Part shown: piece after piece, positions 9,706-18,078 of the stretch
How positions within the stretch are numbered: the stretch's first letter is position 1
Layout: every line of letters starts with the position of its first letter
Source: Pachypanchax playfairii
Lineage: Eukaryota > Chordata > Actinopteri > Cyprinodontiformes > Aplocheilidae
Direction: 5' to 3'
Length of the DNA stretch: 64,000 bases
NCBI GenBank assembly: GCA_006937955.1
Contig: SSNP01000001.1
Span: forward strand, 4,439,005 to 4,503,004
Translations under genes and position numbers: made by a program
Notes under the pieces: generated by a model
Databases searched by the model: none
What the model saw: the letters and a program-made list of their open reading frames with translations, nothing else
Told to the model about the DNA's origin: nothing

Positions 9706-11580
9706 TCAGTTCCGTGTTACCTGAGCAGAATAAACTAACAGTGGTTTATTGCGTAAATCTGCAGGAAATTCACATTTAAACTCTTTAATAGGACTCAAGA
9801 ATGTCACATTGGTCTGTTTCATCCAGGTCAGGAAGCTCCGCAGATCAGCATTGCAGTGGAATCTGTTCATTGAGAGGTCTAAGAAGCTGAGAGAGTGAAA
9901 AGCTGCAGGCTCAGGTGAGGCTATGAAGTTGTTTGACAGGTTCAGGAGTTTTAGACTTCTGGGTAAATCGTCAGGTTTGATATATGTCAAAGCGTTAGAT
10001 GAGAGATCCATTTCCACCACTGAGGTGAGGCCGTTAAAGACGCCTTGAGGAAGGGAATGGAGACCATTGAAGCTCAAGTTAAGACGAGTTACATGTCCAA
10101 AGCTGTCAAACATTTTCAAACATTTCCTTTGAGCCCAAATTAACTGCAAAGAGCTGCTGTGAAGATCCAGAATTGTTACATTATTTGAACTAACACGGCC
10201 ACTAAGGTGACATGATCTGAATGGGTTCCCACCTGAAAACAGCCTCTGAAGGCGTTTCATCTCCTTCAGAAATGTAAATACGTCCCCGAGGTTTGTTAAC
10301 CTGTTGTCCTGAATGCTCAGAGAGATTGCATTTCTGGCAAAGCGAGTGATGCTGTTCACAGACGAGGCGGTCAACCTGTTCTCATTAAGCATGAGCTCCT
10401 CTAAACGAGGGAGTTCTGCAGGGAAACCCAACTGCTGCAAAGAGTTATCATTCAGATTGATGGACTTCAGGTTAGGAAGTCCTCTGAATGACCCATAACC
10501 CAAAACGCCGATATGATTGTGGGACAAATCTAGAACTTCCAGGTTTGTAAGAAAATCAAATGTGTGAGAAGGGATTTCTCCAAGCAGGTTGTAGGACAGG
10601 TTGAGCATCTTTAAACTACCCTGAAGACCTTCAAAGGCATTTTTATGTATTTGATTCAGTCTGTTGTGAGAAAGATCAATGACCTTGATTTCAATCAGAG
10701 CACTAAAAACCCCATGATGCAATGCAAATATATAATTATTGGATAAATCCAGAGAAATAACTGAGCTGTTCCTCAGACCTTCATACGTGCTGCGGTCTGG
10801 ATCAGGGAGGTTGTTGAATGAATAGGATTTCCCTATATGCCCTGAGAGTTTAAGGTGAGATATATTTGTTCCTTCAATGGCTTTGAGAAACATCTTTAAC
10901 TTCTCTAAACTGAATCCAGTTTGAGACAGGTTGAGGTGCTGAAAAGACATTCCTCTGAAAGGATTCCCACATTTCTGCCAGTCAAATCTGTTATCTAACA
11001 TCTCTCTGAGCCGGACGGCGCTCAGGTCGAAGACCGTAAAGTTCTTTCCTTTGAAACCAACAAGATCAGACTCACAAATTTTGTCAATTCTGTTCAGTGA
11101 GAGATTCAAGTTAGTCAGTTCAGTTAGGTTTGTGAAAAACATGGAAGGCTGGAGTTTCGTTATCACGTTACCAAAGAGGTCCAGAGTCTGCAAAGACGTG
11201 AGCGGTTCCAGGTAACTATCCGTCAGAATGGAGCCATTAAGTGTGCAGTGATACAAACGGAGATTCTTCAGATTGGAGAGTCCAGCGAAGGCCTGCGGTT
11301 CCAGCTGAAGCTTGTTGAAGCCGAGGTCCAGCTTCCTCAGATGTGTCTGTTTGTTAAAAGCGTTGTTCCGGATGACGAGAGGTACCAGCTGATGTCCGAG
11401 GTCCAGCACCTGGAGCTTCTCCAGGCCGGACAGCGAGGCGGCGTTGATCTCACGGATGCGATTCGTCCCCAGAAACAGGTGGGTGATGTTGGGAGGCAGA
11501 GTAGGAATCCTCTGGAGGGTACTCATGCCACAGTTGGCAACTGAGCCTGCAATGAGGCATGATGGGAAACAACCCGGCAT
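9706..11580 (-). CDS. tlr5s: tlr5s exon 2: LRR ectodomain
   Basis: One large exon encodes the whole mature ectodomain after the signal peptide, 624 residues plus stop. The acceptor CAG lies at 11583-11581, immediately before the codons for MPGCFPSC. An in-frame ATG overlapping the acceptor makes the open frame look two codons longer than the real exon. NxS/T sequons are frequent, as expected for a secreted LRR protein. Confidence 0.92.
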   Translation of the reverse strand: MPGCFPSCLIAGSVANCGMSTLQRIPTLPPNITHLFLGTNRIREINAASLSGLEKLQVLDLGHQLVPLVIRNNAFNKQTHLRKLDLGFNKLQLEPQAFAGLSNLKNLRLYHCTLNGSILTDSYLEPLTSLQTLDLFGNVITKLQPSMFFTNLTELTNLNLSLNRIDKICESDLVGFKGKNFTVFDLSAVRLREMLDNRFDWQKCGNPFRGMSFQHLNLSQTGFSLEKLKMFLKAIEGTNISHLKLSGHIGKSYSFNNLPDPDRSTYEGLRNSSVISLDLSNNYIFALHHGVFSALIEIKVIDLSHNRLNQIHKNAFEGLQGSLKMLNLSYNLLGEIPSHTFDFLTNLEVLDLSHNHIGVLGYGSFRGLPNLKSINLNDNSLQQLGFPAELPRLEELMLNENRLTASSVNSITRFARNAISLSIQDNRLTNLGDVFTFLKEMKRLQRLFSGGNPFRSCHLSGRVSSNNVTILDLHSSSLQLIWAQRKCLKMFDSFGHVTRLNLSFNGLHSLPQGVFNGLTSVVEMDLSSNALTYIKPDDLPRSLKLLNLSNNFIASPEPAAFHSLSFLDLSMNRFHCNADLRSFLTWMKQTNVTFLSPIKEFKCEFPADLRNKPLLVYSAQVTRN

Positions 11581-12100
11581 CTGCATGGAGAAATGTAAAA
11601 ATTATACTTTAGTGAAAGAGGTTTGTAAGTTTTTTATTGAGCAGTTCAATCAATGTTTGTCACACATTTAATCAAAATAATTAAAAAAGCGGAATATGAA
11701 AACAGAATTTTAAACTCATTACAAATAAAACATCACAAAGAAGAATCACTAAAAAAATAATAAATCTCAATAATAATAAAAAAAGATTTTTTACATGATT
11801 AATAAATAAAAGATTCATAAAGCAAAACAACTCTGCTGTAAAGCTGATTGATCCGTTGTTATTGTTTGTTCTATTAAACTTATTATTTGATTTTAAATTT
11901 GATTTATACTAGAATTCTACTTCTTACATTAATTTGGATAAAAAGAAACAATTTGAAAATGCAGCTTATTAATTAATTACGTAGATTTACACTAAATCTG
12001 AAAACATAAGGATAAAACTAAAATAATCAGTAGAGTATTCATATTGATTTACCTGCAGGAAAACACAAACTGCAATAAACACAAAGCTGATCATCCTCAT
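9706..12100 (-). CDS. tlr5s: Soluble Toll-like receptor 5 (two exons, complete, secreted)
   Basis: Encodes a secreted leucine-rich-repeat receptor of the TLR5 family; fish TLR5S binds bacterial flagellin and is thought to boost membrane TLR5 signalling. Exon 1 (12053-12100) gives 16 residues of a hydrophobic signal peptide (MRMISFVFIAVCVFLQ). It splices in phase 0 to exon 2 (9706-11580), giving 640 aa in total. The protein has an LRR N-terminal cap, about 20 LxxLxLxxN repeats, and TLR5-specific motifs (LDLGHQLVPLVIRNNAF, FNNLPDPDRSTYEGL, LQLIWAQRKCL). It stops right after the C-terminal cap at VYSAQVTRN, with no transmembrane segment and no TIR domain. Mammalian membrane TLR5 is about 858 aa, so this is the soluble form. 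No downstream TIR exon is seen to 6.4 kb. The cap has lost two of its four cysteines. Confidence 0.93.
11581..12052 (-). other. tlr5s intron
   Basis: A 472 bp AT-rich intron with GT-AG borders. Nothing else is visible in it. Confidence 0.8.
12053..12100 (-). CDS. tlr5s: tlr5s exon 1: signal peptide
   Basis: Too short to stand out as an open frame. The ATG at 12100 opens a 16-codon exon ending CTG CAG followed by GT at 12052-12051. The hydrophobic core (ISFVFIAVCVFL) and the phase-0 join to exon 2 make a continuous signal sequence, with likely cleavage near the first cysteines. A second in-frame ATG two codons later could also start it. Confidence 0.85.
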
Positions 12101-12181
12101 CTTCACACTGCAGAAATTCACTAAACGGATCTGGTCTCGACGAAGAAGCTCTTCTCACAGCAAAGTGTTCTGCAGTCATCA

Positions 12182-12232
12182 CTTTTATCTGTGATTGTTT
12201 ACTTTGAAGTTCAAATTGAACAGGATTTCCCC
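12182..12232 (-). promoter_or_regulatory. Candidate tlr5s core promoter: TATA-like box and kappa-B-like site
   Basis: On the minus strand AGATAAAAG (12190-12182) lies 82-90 bp upstream of the ATG and could act as a TATA box, placing transcription start near 12155. GGGGAAATCC (12232-12223) lies ~30-40 bp further upstream and matches the NF-kappa-B consensus with one mismatch. Fish tlr5s is known as an inducible immune gene. That these sites work is inference. Confidence 0.4.
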
Positions 12233-12874
12233 TGTTTCAGAGTCCAGATTTACAAGAGGCAGGAAAGTACATCTGGTTATTTGCAATCCTGGGAAACATG
12301 CTGCATTACGAAACTGGCTGGTTTTCAAAAAACTCCCTTTGCCATGCTTGAGTTGTGCAAGTTAAATTTTTATTATCTGATCCAACAGTGCAGGGGTCAC
12401 ATCTGTTTAAAATTATTGAAATTAATTTCCCAATGTGTTTAATTACAGAGACATTTTTTTATATATAAATGAATCTTCAAACATGCTTGAGATAACTGCA
12501 AAGAAACAAACTTTATAACTTAATCTTAGTTTTTTTAAGTTAACAGTTGTTTTTTAGTTGTGCATCTGCACAGGATATTTCTGAACTAAAGCTAAAACTT
12601 AAATCAAATTTGTGTCGTGGTCTGTCAATGAGATGCATGTTTTTCACAATTTCCTGAAAAAAACTGTTCCTCTTTTAAAAAACCAGAACTTCCTGATTCT
12701 GTATGTAAAATAATAAACATGTGGAAGAGTTAAAGCAAAGCTGCTAAATATATCTGTGTGGAATCATTTCCTAACATGTATCTCATAGTAAATCATAACA
12801 TCAGATAAACATCATTTAGGAGCATATTACTCTGTAAAACTGCAGTTGTTGTGCAAACTACTTGCTAGGTTGCC
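12191..12874. other. Intergenic DNA upstream of tlr5s
   Basis: Apart from the promoter candidates at its left end, this is AT-rich sequence with no recognised gene or repeat. Confidence 0.6.
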
Positions 12875-13024
12875 TGATGACTCTAAAATTGTCCTAAAGG
12901 TGACGGACAGGTAACCTCTACAGGTGTAACCCCGCCTCTTGCCCAATTACCTCTGGAGATCAATAACAGCTACCACACAACTCTGTACAGGAACAGGTGG
13001 GTAAAGAAATTAGATGGATAGATG
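12875..13024 (-). repeat. Fish interspersed repeat tail (SINE/LINE type)
   Basis: Contains GTGTAACCCCGCCTCTTGCC and CTCTGTACAGGAACAGGTGG and ends in AGATGGATAGATG, a widespread fish retroposon tail. A second copy in the opposite orientation lies at 50034-50165 (GAGGCGGGGTTACACCTGG). The family is recognised only by appearance. Confidence 0.65.
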
Positions 13025-13240
13025 TAAGTGCAGTGTGCAGGGAAAAAGGAGGGTTATCAGCTGATATAACCATTAAAATTATTTTTATTTAAATTTAAGT
13101 TTGTTTCTATTAAAATCTATTTTTTATTTAACTAAATGTGACCATGATGATTGTCGCATATCTGTATCCTCTTATTCCCCCACCTTTATTATCTTCTTGC
13201 TCCTATCAGTTGGTTTCTATTCTGAGTAGGTGACCCACAT

Positions 13241-13727
13241 CCAGACCTGTAATTGACCTTTCGCTGGCCCCGCCCCCAAAACAGCCATTGACCAATCACA
13301 CAACCATTACTATATGAGCAGGTCCGACAAACATTAATTCCGAACAAGATGGTTAAGCCCACATCGGTGCTGAAGAGCGTCCCGAGAGGGGGCGCGGTCC
13401 ACCCGTGGATGAGTGTGAGCCGGCTCGGGGTTGCCAACTGGTGGGGGCGACGAAGCGGCCGAGCTTTGGAGGTGCTGGCAGCTGGGAGTGTTAGCCGGCT
13501 ACGAGCGGATGGACGCCACTCGGCAGAGCTGATCTGGAGAGAGAAAGGAGATCGAGGCTGGTCGATTTGGAGGATGTTGCAAAGCTTTTGCTCTAGAAAA
13601 GGTTACTGACAAGCACGGAAATACCTCTTCCAGTTATGATAATCTGCCGCGCTGGTCGTTTTTGTCGGACGTAGCAACAGTAACTAAGGGGGGCGGGACT
13701 CGGCAAAAGGTCAATGTCAGGTCTTGG
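13241..13727. mobile_element. GC-rich element with imperfect ~30 bp terminal inverted repeats, probably non-autonomous DNA transposon
   Basis: The left end (about 13245-13276) carries ACCTGTAATTGACC, then a CCCCGCCCCC block. The inverse complement of the right end (about 13690-13722) carries ACCTGACATTGACC and CCCGCCCCCC. The ~490 bp interior is much richer in G+C than its surroundings and holds no convincing protein; a plus-strand 86-codon frame at 13349-13609 has no motif. Family assignment is open. No clear target duplication is visible. Confidence 0.5.
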
Positions 13728-14240
13728 GGTTATGTTCTGTACTCTGGGGTTTTTTCATTAGTTGTTTTTTCCTTTTGTTCTCATTTGGTGTCTTAGGTTA
13801 TGTTATGCTTTTATTTTCCTTAGTCATAGTTTCCTGTTTTGCTTTTATTTTTGTACCACTTGTCACTTCCTGTTTTTCCCGAAGTGTAGGTCCCTTGATT
13901 GTGTGTTGTCATTTCCTGTGTTCGTCTCAGTTTCTCCCCAGGTGTGTCTTGTTTCTATGATTAGTTCCTGTGTGTGTTTCTCCCTATGTCCTCAGATGTT
14001 TTGAGTTTGTAATCAGTTAGGGTTTTTGTATTTAAGTCTCATGTGTTTGTTAGTCAGTGTTGGTTTGTTCTTAGTCTTAGTTCCTTGTTCTCAGTCCGTC
14101 TTAGCTCCTAGTCCGTAGTCTTAGCTCTCTGTCTGCCTAGTCCCTGTCTCAGTCTCAGCCCCTCTTCACTTTGTTTGGATCTCGTTTTACCCTGGTCACG
14201 TTCTATGGATTATTTTCCGTATAGGATTATCTTCTCTGAT
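13728..14240. repeat. Unclassified T-rich moderately repetitive-looking sequence
   Basis: A pyrimidine-rich tract full of TTTCCTGT, CACTTCCTG, GTATTTAAGTC and TCTTAGTTC/TAGTCC motifs, like a type of interspersed sequence I recognise in fish genomes. A looser relative may lie at 53020-53230. The repeated short motifs argue for a repeat rather than a gene. An LTR is possible (TATTTAAG could be a TATA box), but paired ends are not found. Confidence 0.4.
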
Positions 14241-15613
14241 CAGACCCACCTTGGACCATCACTTACATCACTCTTGTGGTATGTTACCTAGATTTTACCA
14301 TGTGCCCTTTATGACAATAACTCAACAATTTTAACATCATGAACATTTAAATGGCTCCTGAAAGATGAGAAGAGCTTCACGGAACTTTACTTACATCAAA
14401 GGATGTTTCGGATTTTGTGTGCAACTTCATTTCAATCACAGGTCAGAACTGATGTACACAGAAACAAAAGCAGCTGACAGAAAGCTGAAAAATCTGAATT
14501 AATGTGTATTTCTTTTCTCTGAACTGAGAGGTAATATGTCAAGATAATTGGCCTGTATGATACTTCAGTGTTAAAAGGTTAAATCACACACGGCCGCTGA
14601 ATTTCACAACTTTAGGAGAATAAAGGTTAGACAAATACAAAACAGAGCAAAAATGAGACTGATGCTATCTGACTTTGTGCTAGTGACCTTATAGCTGGTG
14701 CAAATTACAGCTTAAGATCTAACAGAGGATATTTTGAAAAACACTGTATTGTGAAACCATTGCCTTTTTTTTTTTAAAGCTAGAGCAATTCAAAATCAGT
14801 TTTACTATCAGTGAATGACAGGTTAACTGTAGTTCATGGCTGCTGTATGACCATTAAAATTAGTATTTAAAAGAGAAAAAACATAGTTTTATCAAACAAT
14901 CCCATTGCATACCAAATTATAACATGGTGATTCACTCATTTATAATCAGTGGAATCTTCTTCCCACGGGAATTTGGTAATTAAAAAGCTAGAAATGTGAC
15001 TTTTATTATGTCATTTACAGCATAGATTAAACTTTTACACCTTTGTAGTCATTAAAAAATGATCACAATTCTGAGGAACAGAACAGGTAAATAACCCAGA
15101 GCCACACAGGAGATTTGAATTCCAGCTGTGGTGAAATACCTTCATTCACATTCATGCACTGAACTGAGTGACAGCAATCATGAACAGTTTGGAAGAGATT
15201 AGAGAAATATGCTAATTTTGAATCTCCTGCAGAATCTGAGTCCTCTTTTCTAACACAGTTTTAAAACTACACACAGATAAGAATCCTGAAAAAATCCAAA
15301 CACTTGCTGATGTGTTTATACTTAGCGAACTTTAATCGATGTAGATGCATGTTTTAGCACAGAATTTGCTCAACTAAGAATTAAAAATATACAGAAAAAT
15401 GTTTTTGAAGTCTTGTTGAAACTTAATTGATGAGCATCATAGCAAAGGCCTGAGATACAAAAAGATAAATGAAATAAAGTCATAAAGATTACTGTTTATC
15501 TTTGTAGCTGCATTTTTTAAAGTACATTTTCTTTAAATTAAAGCCCCTAGTCATTTATGTCATTGGTAACCAGTTTACTAAGTCTGAAGGTGTTTCACAT
15601 TAGGCATTTTTTT
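14241..15613. other. Intergenic DNA without a recognised feature
   Basis: AT-rich sequence between two repeat blocks. There is no family-like open frame, splice-linked exon or clear repeat. Confidence 0.55.
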
Positions 15614-15979
15614 AGGAATGCACGATCCCACTTTTTTCAACCCGATACCAATACTTGGATCTGAGTACTTGCCGATAAAGAGTACCAATACCGATACTTC
15701 TACCACACAAAAAAATGCAATGAATTGGAAGATAGATTTTATTTTTTTCTAAGCTTGTTACTACAAATGATGGTGAACTTGATTAAAAAAAATGAAATAT
15801 TAATAAGAATGACCACAAAACTAAAATTTCAAGAGAAAAATAAACATTTTCTGTGAAGTGATTGCAGTGTTTCCACATTTTAAGTATCAGTTCATGGTAT
15901 CAGTTAACTAACCAACACCAATACGAGTACATTATCGGGCAGCCAGCCCGAATACCAGTACCCGTATCGGTGCATCCCC
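15614..15979 (+). mobile_element. hAT-like MITE, copy 1 (full length)
   Basis: The left end AGGAATGCACGATCC and the inverse complement of the right end AGGGGATGCACCGAT are inverted repeats. Flanking CATTTTTT and CATTTTTA could be an 8 bp target duplication, as expected for hAT. Just inside are GATACCAATACTTGG and GTATCGG motifs typical of this fish family. It has no coding capacity. A second, right-truncated copy is at 24612-24906. Confidence 0.75.
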
Positions 15980-16204
15980 TAACATTTTTATCTGATTGTA
16001 ATAAGAATTTGAAAGACTAAATAAAAATATTTTATCAATAATAAAGGGGTAACTTCTAAACTCATTTTATGGTGTATTTTTTAATTTTATTCATAAAATT
16101 GTGTGATACTTGACATTTTTTATCTCACGCTCTAATATAGGCTATCATTTTAGATTTCATACAGATCATTTTCATAGTTTGTGGAATTAACACTGAAATA
16201 TTAA

Positions 16205-16566
16205 GTGTGTGTGTGTGTGTGTGTGCGCGTGCATGTGTGTGTGTGTGTGTGGGTTTGTATTTCTGACCTCCTGGGGACCAGTTTCCTGACTTTTACTATC
16301 TTTCTGGGGTCCGAGGGTTCTTGTGGGGACCGAAGCCTGGTCCCCATGGGGGGGACTCCCCTTTTTAGGGTTAGGGGTTAGGTTTATAGGTATGGTGTGA
16401 ATAGAGTTTTAGTTAGTCTTAGGGTTAGTTATAGATCAGTAATGGTTAAGGTTAGGAAAAGGGTTTGGGTTAGGTATAAATCTAGTTACTAAAATCAATG
16501 GAAGTCAATGGACGGTCCCCATAAGGATAACAAAACACACTTGTGTGTGTGTGTGTGTGTGTGTGT
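16205..16566 (+). repeat. Fish repeat with GTTAGG-rich core flanked on both sides by (GT)n
   Basis: (GT)n runs at 16205-16250 and 16541-16566 flank a ~290 bp unit. The unit has CTGGGGACC near its left end and the inverse complement ATGGGGACCG near its right end, a weak terminal inverted repeat. The centre carries GGGTTAGGGGTTAGG and scattered degenerate GTTAGG units, plus the phrase AATGGAAGTCAATGGACGG. I recognise it as a widespread fish repeat, not a telomere. Confidence 0.7.
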
Positions 16567-16749
16567 TGGGGGGGTTGTGGGGGCTCGACAACAAACTTTT
16601 GCCCCTGGTTCCTTTTTCAGGTTGATTCGCCCATGCTGATTTCTGTAACGTGAACTAATTTACTTACGTTTGATGTAAACTGAAGATAAATTTCAGCGCA
16701 TGATGTTTTACTTTTTTGTTTCAAATTAAAACTGTTCAGATATTCGTCA

Positions 16750-17065
16750 TGTGGGTTTGTTTTGTGTCAGCAGCCGTGCTTTAGGGGTGGAAACACAGAG
16801 GAGTGACTTTCTCTCAAAAATAGTTCATCTCGGCGGCAGCAGCAACCGGTGCAGAAGCAGCGACGGGCGGGTGTGAGACATGCCTCTTTACGGAAACAAA
16901 TAACGGGACTGGTGAACATTAATATCTGAATCGAGGTGGAGGTAAAAAAAAAAACTGCGAAAAACGAGTTAAAGTGAGTGAAGAAGCTGGATTTCATCTG
17001 AAGTCCGAGCCGCACGTTCCTGTTTTGATGTATTTGGACACGAATACCTGCTGAAAATAGTCCCG
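16750..17065 (+). promoter_or_regulatory. Candidate promoter and non-coding first exon of the dystrobrevin gene
   Basis: A CpG-containing patch (16825-16880 with CTCGGCGGC, CGACGGGCGGG) in AT-rich surroundings. It ends in a strong donor CCCG/GTGAGT at 17065/17066. The sequence before the donor has no long plus-strand frame, so it would be 5' UTR. The next plus-strand exon is dystrobrevin coding exon 1 at 25129, which begins one base before its ATG and therefore needs an upstream non-coding exon. Assignment is inferred from position only. Confidence 0.45.
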
Positions 17066-17931
17066 GTGAGTCGAGCTCGTCTTATATCACTTTAAATACA
17101 GAATGATTTTATCAGTTTAAACGATTTAGTTAGCTTAAAACTGACTTTTTTTGCGATAATTAAAAAAAAGTTTGACTGTGAGAGGTTTTACTACCACATT
17201 CATTCGTGGAACAAGGTTAACAGGGAGTTAAACTTTTCTACAATATGGCCGCTCAGATGTCACAAACCTTCCCTGAAGTTAGCGCAAGTAAAAAGAACCG
17301 AGTCTTTTTATTTGTAGTTTATTATCAGAGCTGATGGTGTAAATTATAAACCGGTAAAAAATGTAGTACGTAAGATTTGGTTGGGAGGTTTTTCTACTTT
17401 GAGTGGTGTAGTGGAGCAGATTGCGGCTATTGGTTTTCATGTCCGCGTCAGTGGGAGGAACGTTATTTCATTCAAAAATCTGGCAATTTCTGTACGACTT
17501 GCTTTGTCTGTAAACATACAAGGTCTGGAAAGTATAACTTAATACTTTTTTAAAATCCCAAGTGGTCATTATGAAATTCGGCTTATAATTTTAAGGATAT
17601 TATACAAGGATGAGATTCTGGACTGTATAAAAGTTGATAAAGCATTGCCTCTTTGTGTATTAGAGGACTCTTCAAGTTTTTTTCAGGTAATCTCCTTTTT
17701 TAGTTCAAAATAATATGCAAATGCTACTTTTTTCCACTGTAAGGCAGTTTCTGGGTTTTCATTTTACTTTATGAATTGTACAAACAGGTAACACATCATC
17801 TTCAGTGATTGTTTAGACTTTACTGGTAGCTAAAGCTTGTGTATGACAACTGTTTTTTTTTCTTTAAATGACCTCACCTGGCACCTATAAGTCTGACGAG
17901 GGCCAGAAGTCTGATATCTCTGGTATCATCT

Positions 17932-18078
17932 AGACCAGGGGTTTCAAACTCCAGGCTTCCAGGATCCCTATCCTTCAGGTTTTAGATGTTCCTCTGCTTC
18001 AACACACCAGGTTTGGATGAGCAGGTCCTTAACAGACCTCTGCAGAACTTGTTTACATGATGAGGAAGTAATTAAACA
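17932..18078 (+). repeat. hAT-like MITE fragment (CCAGGGGTTTCAAACTCC family)
   Basis: Begins CCAGGGGTTTCAAACTCCAG, then TCCTTCAGGTTTTAGATG, CTGCTTCAACACACCAGG and CTCTGCAGAAC, one arm of a palindromic fish element. The opposite arm is missing. A more complete copy lies at 62657-62863. Confidence 0.6.

Noticed and set aside
13349..13609. GC-rich 86-codon open frame starting MVKPTSVLKSV
   Set aside because: Falls wholly inside the element with inverted ends. The composition explains the lack of stops and no domain is visible.
16370..16470. Interstitial telomere array
   Set aside because: GTTAGG units are irregular and sit inside a bounded interspersed repeat, so this is not a true TTAGGG array or chromosome end.
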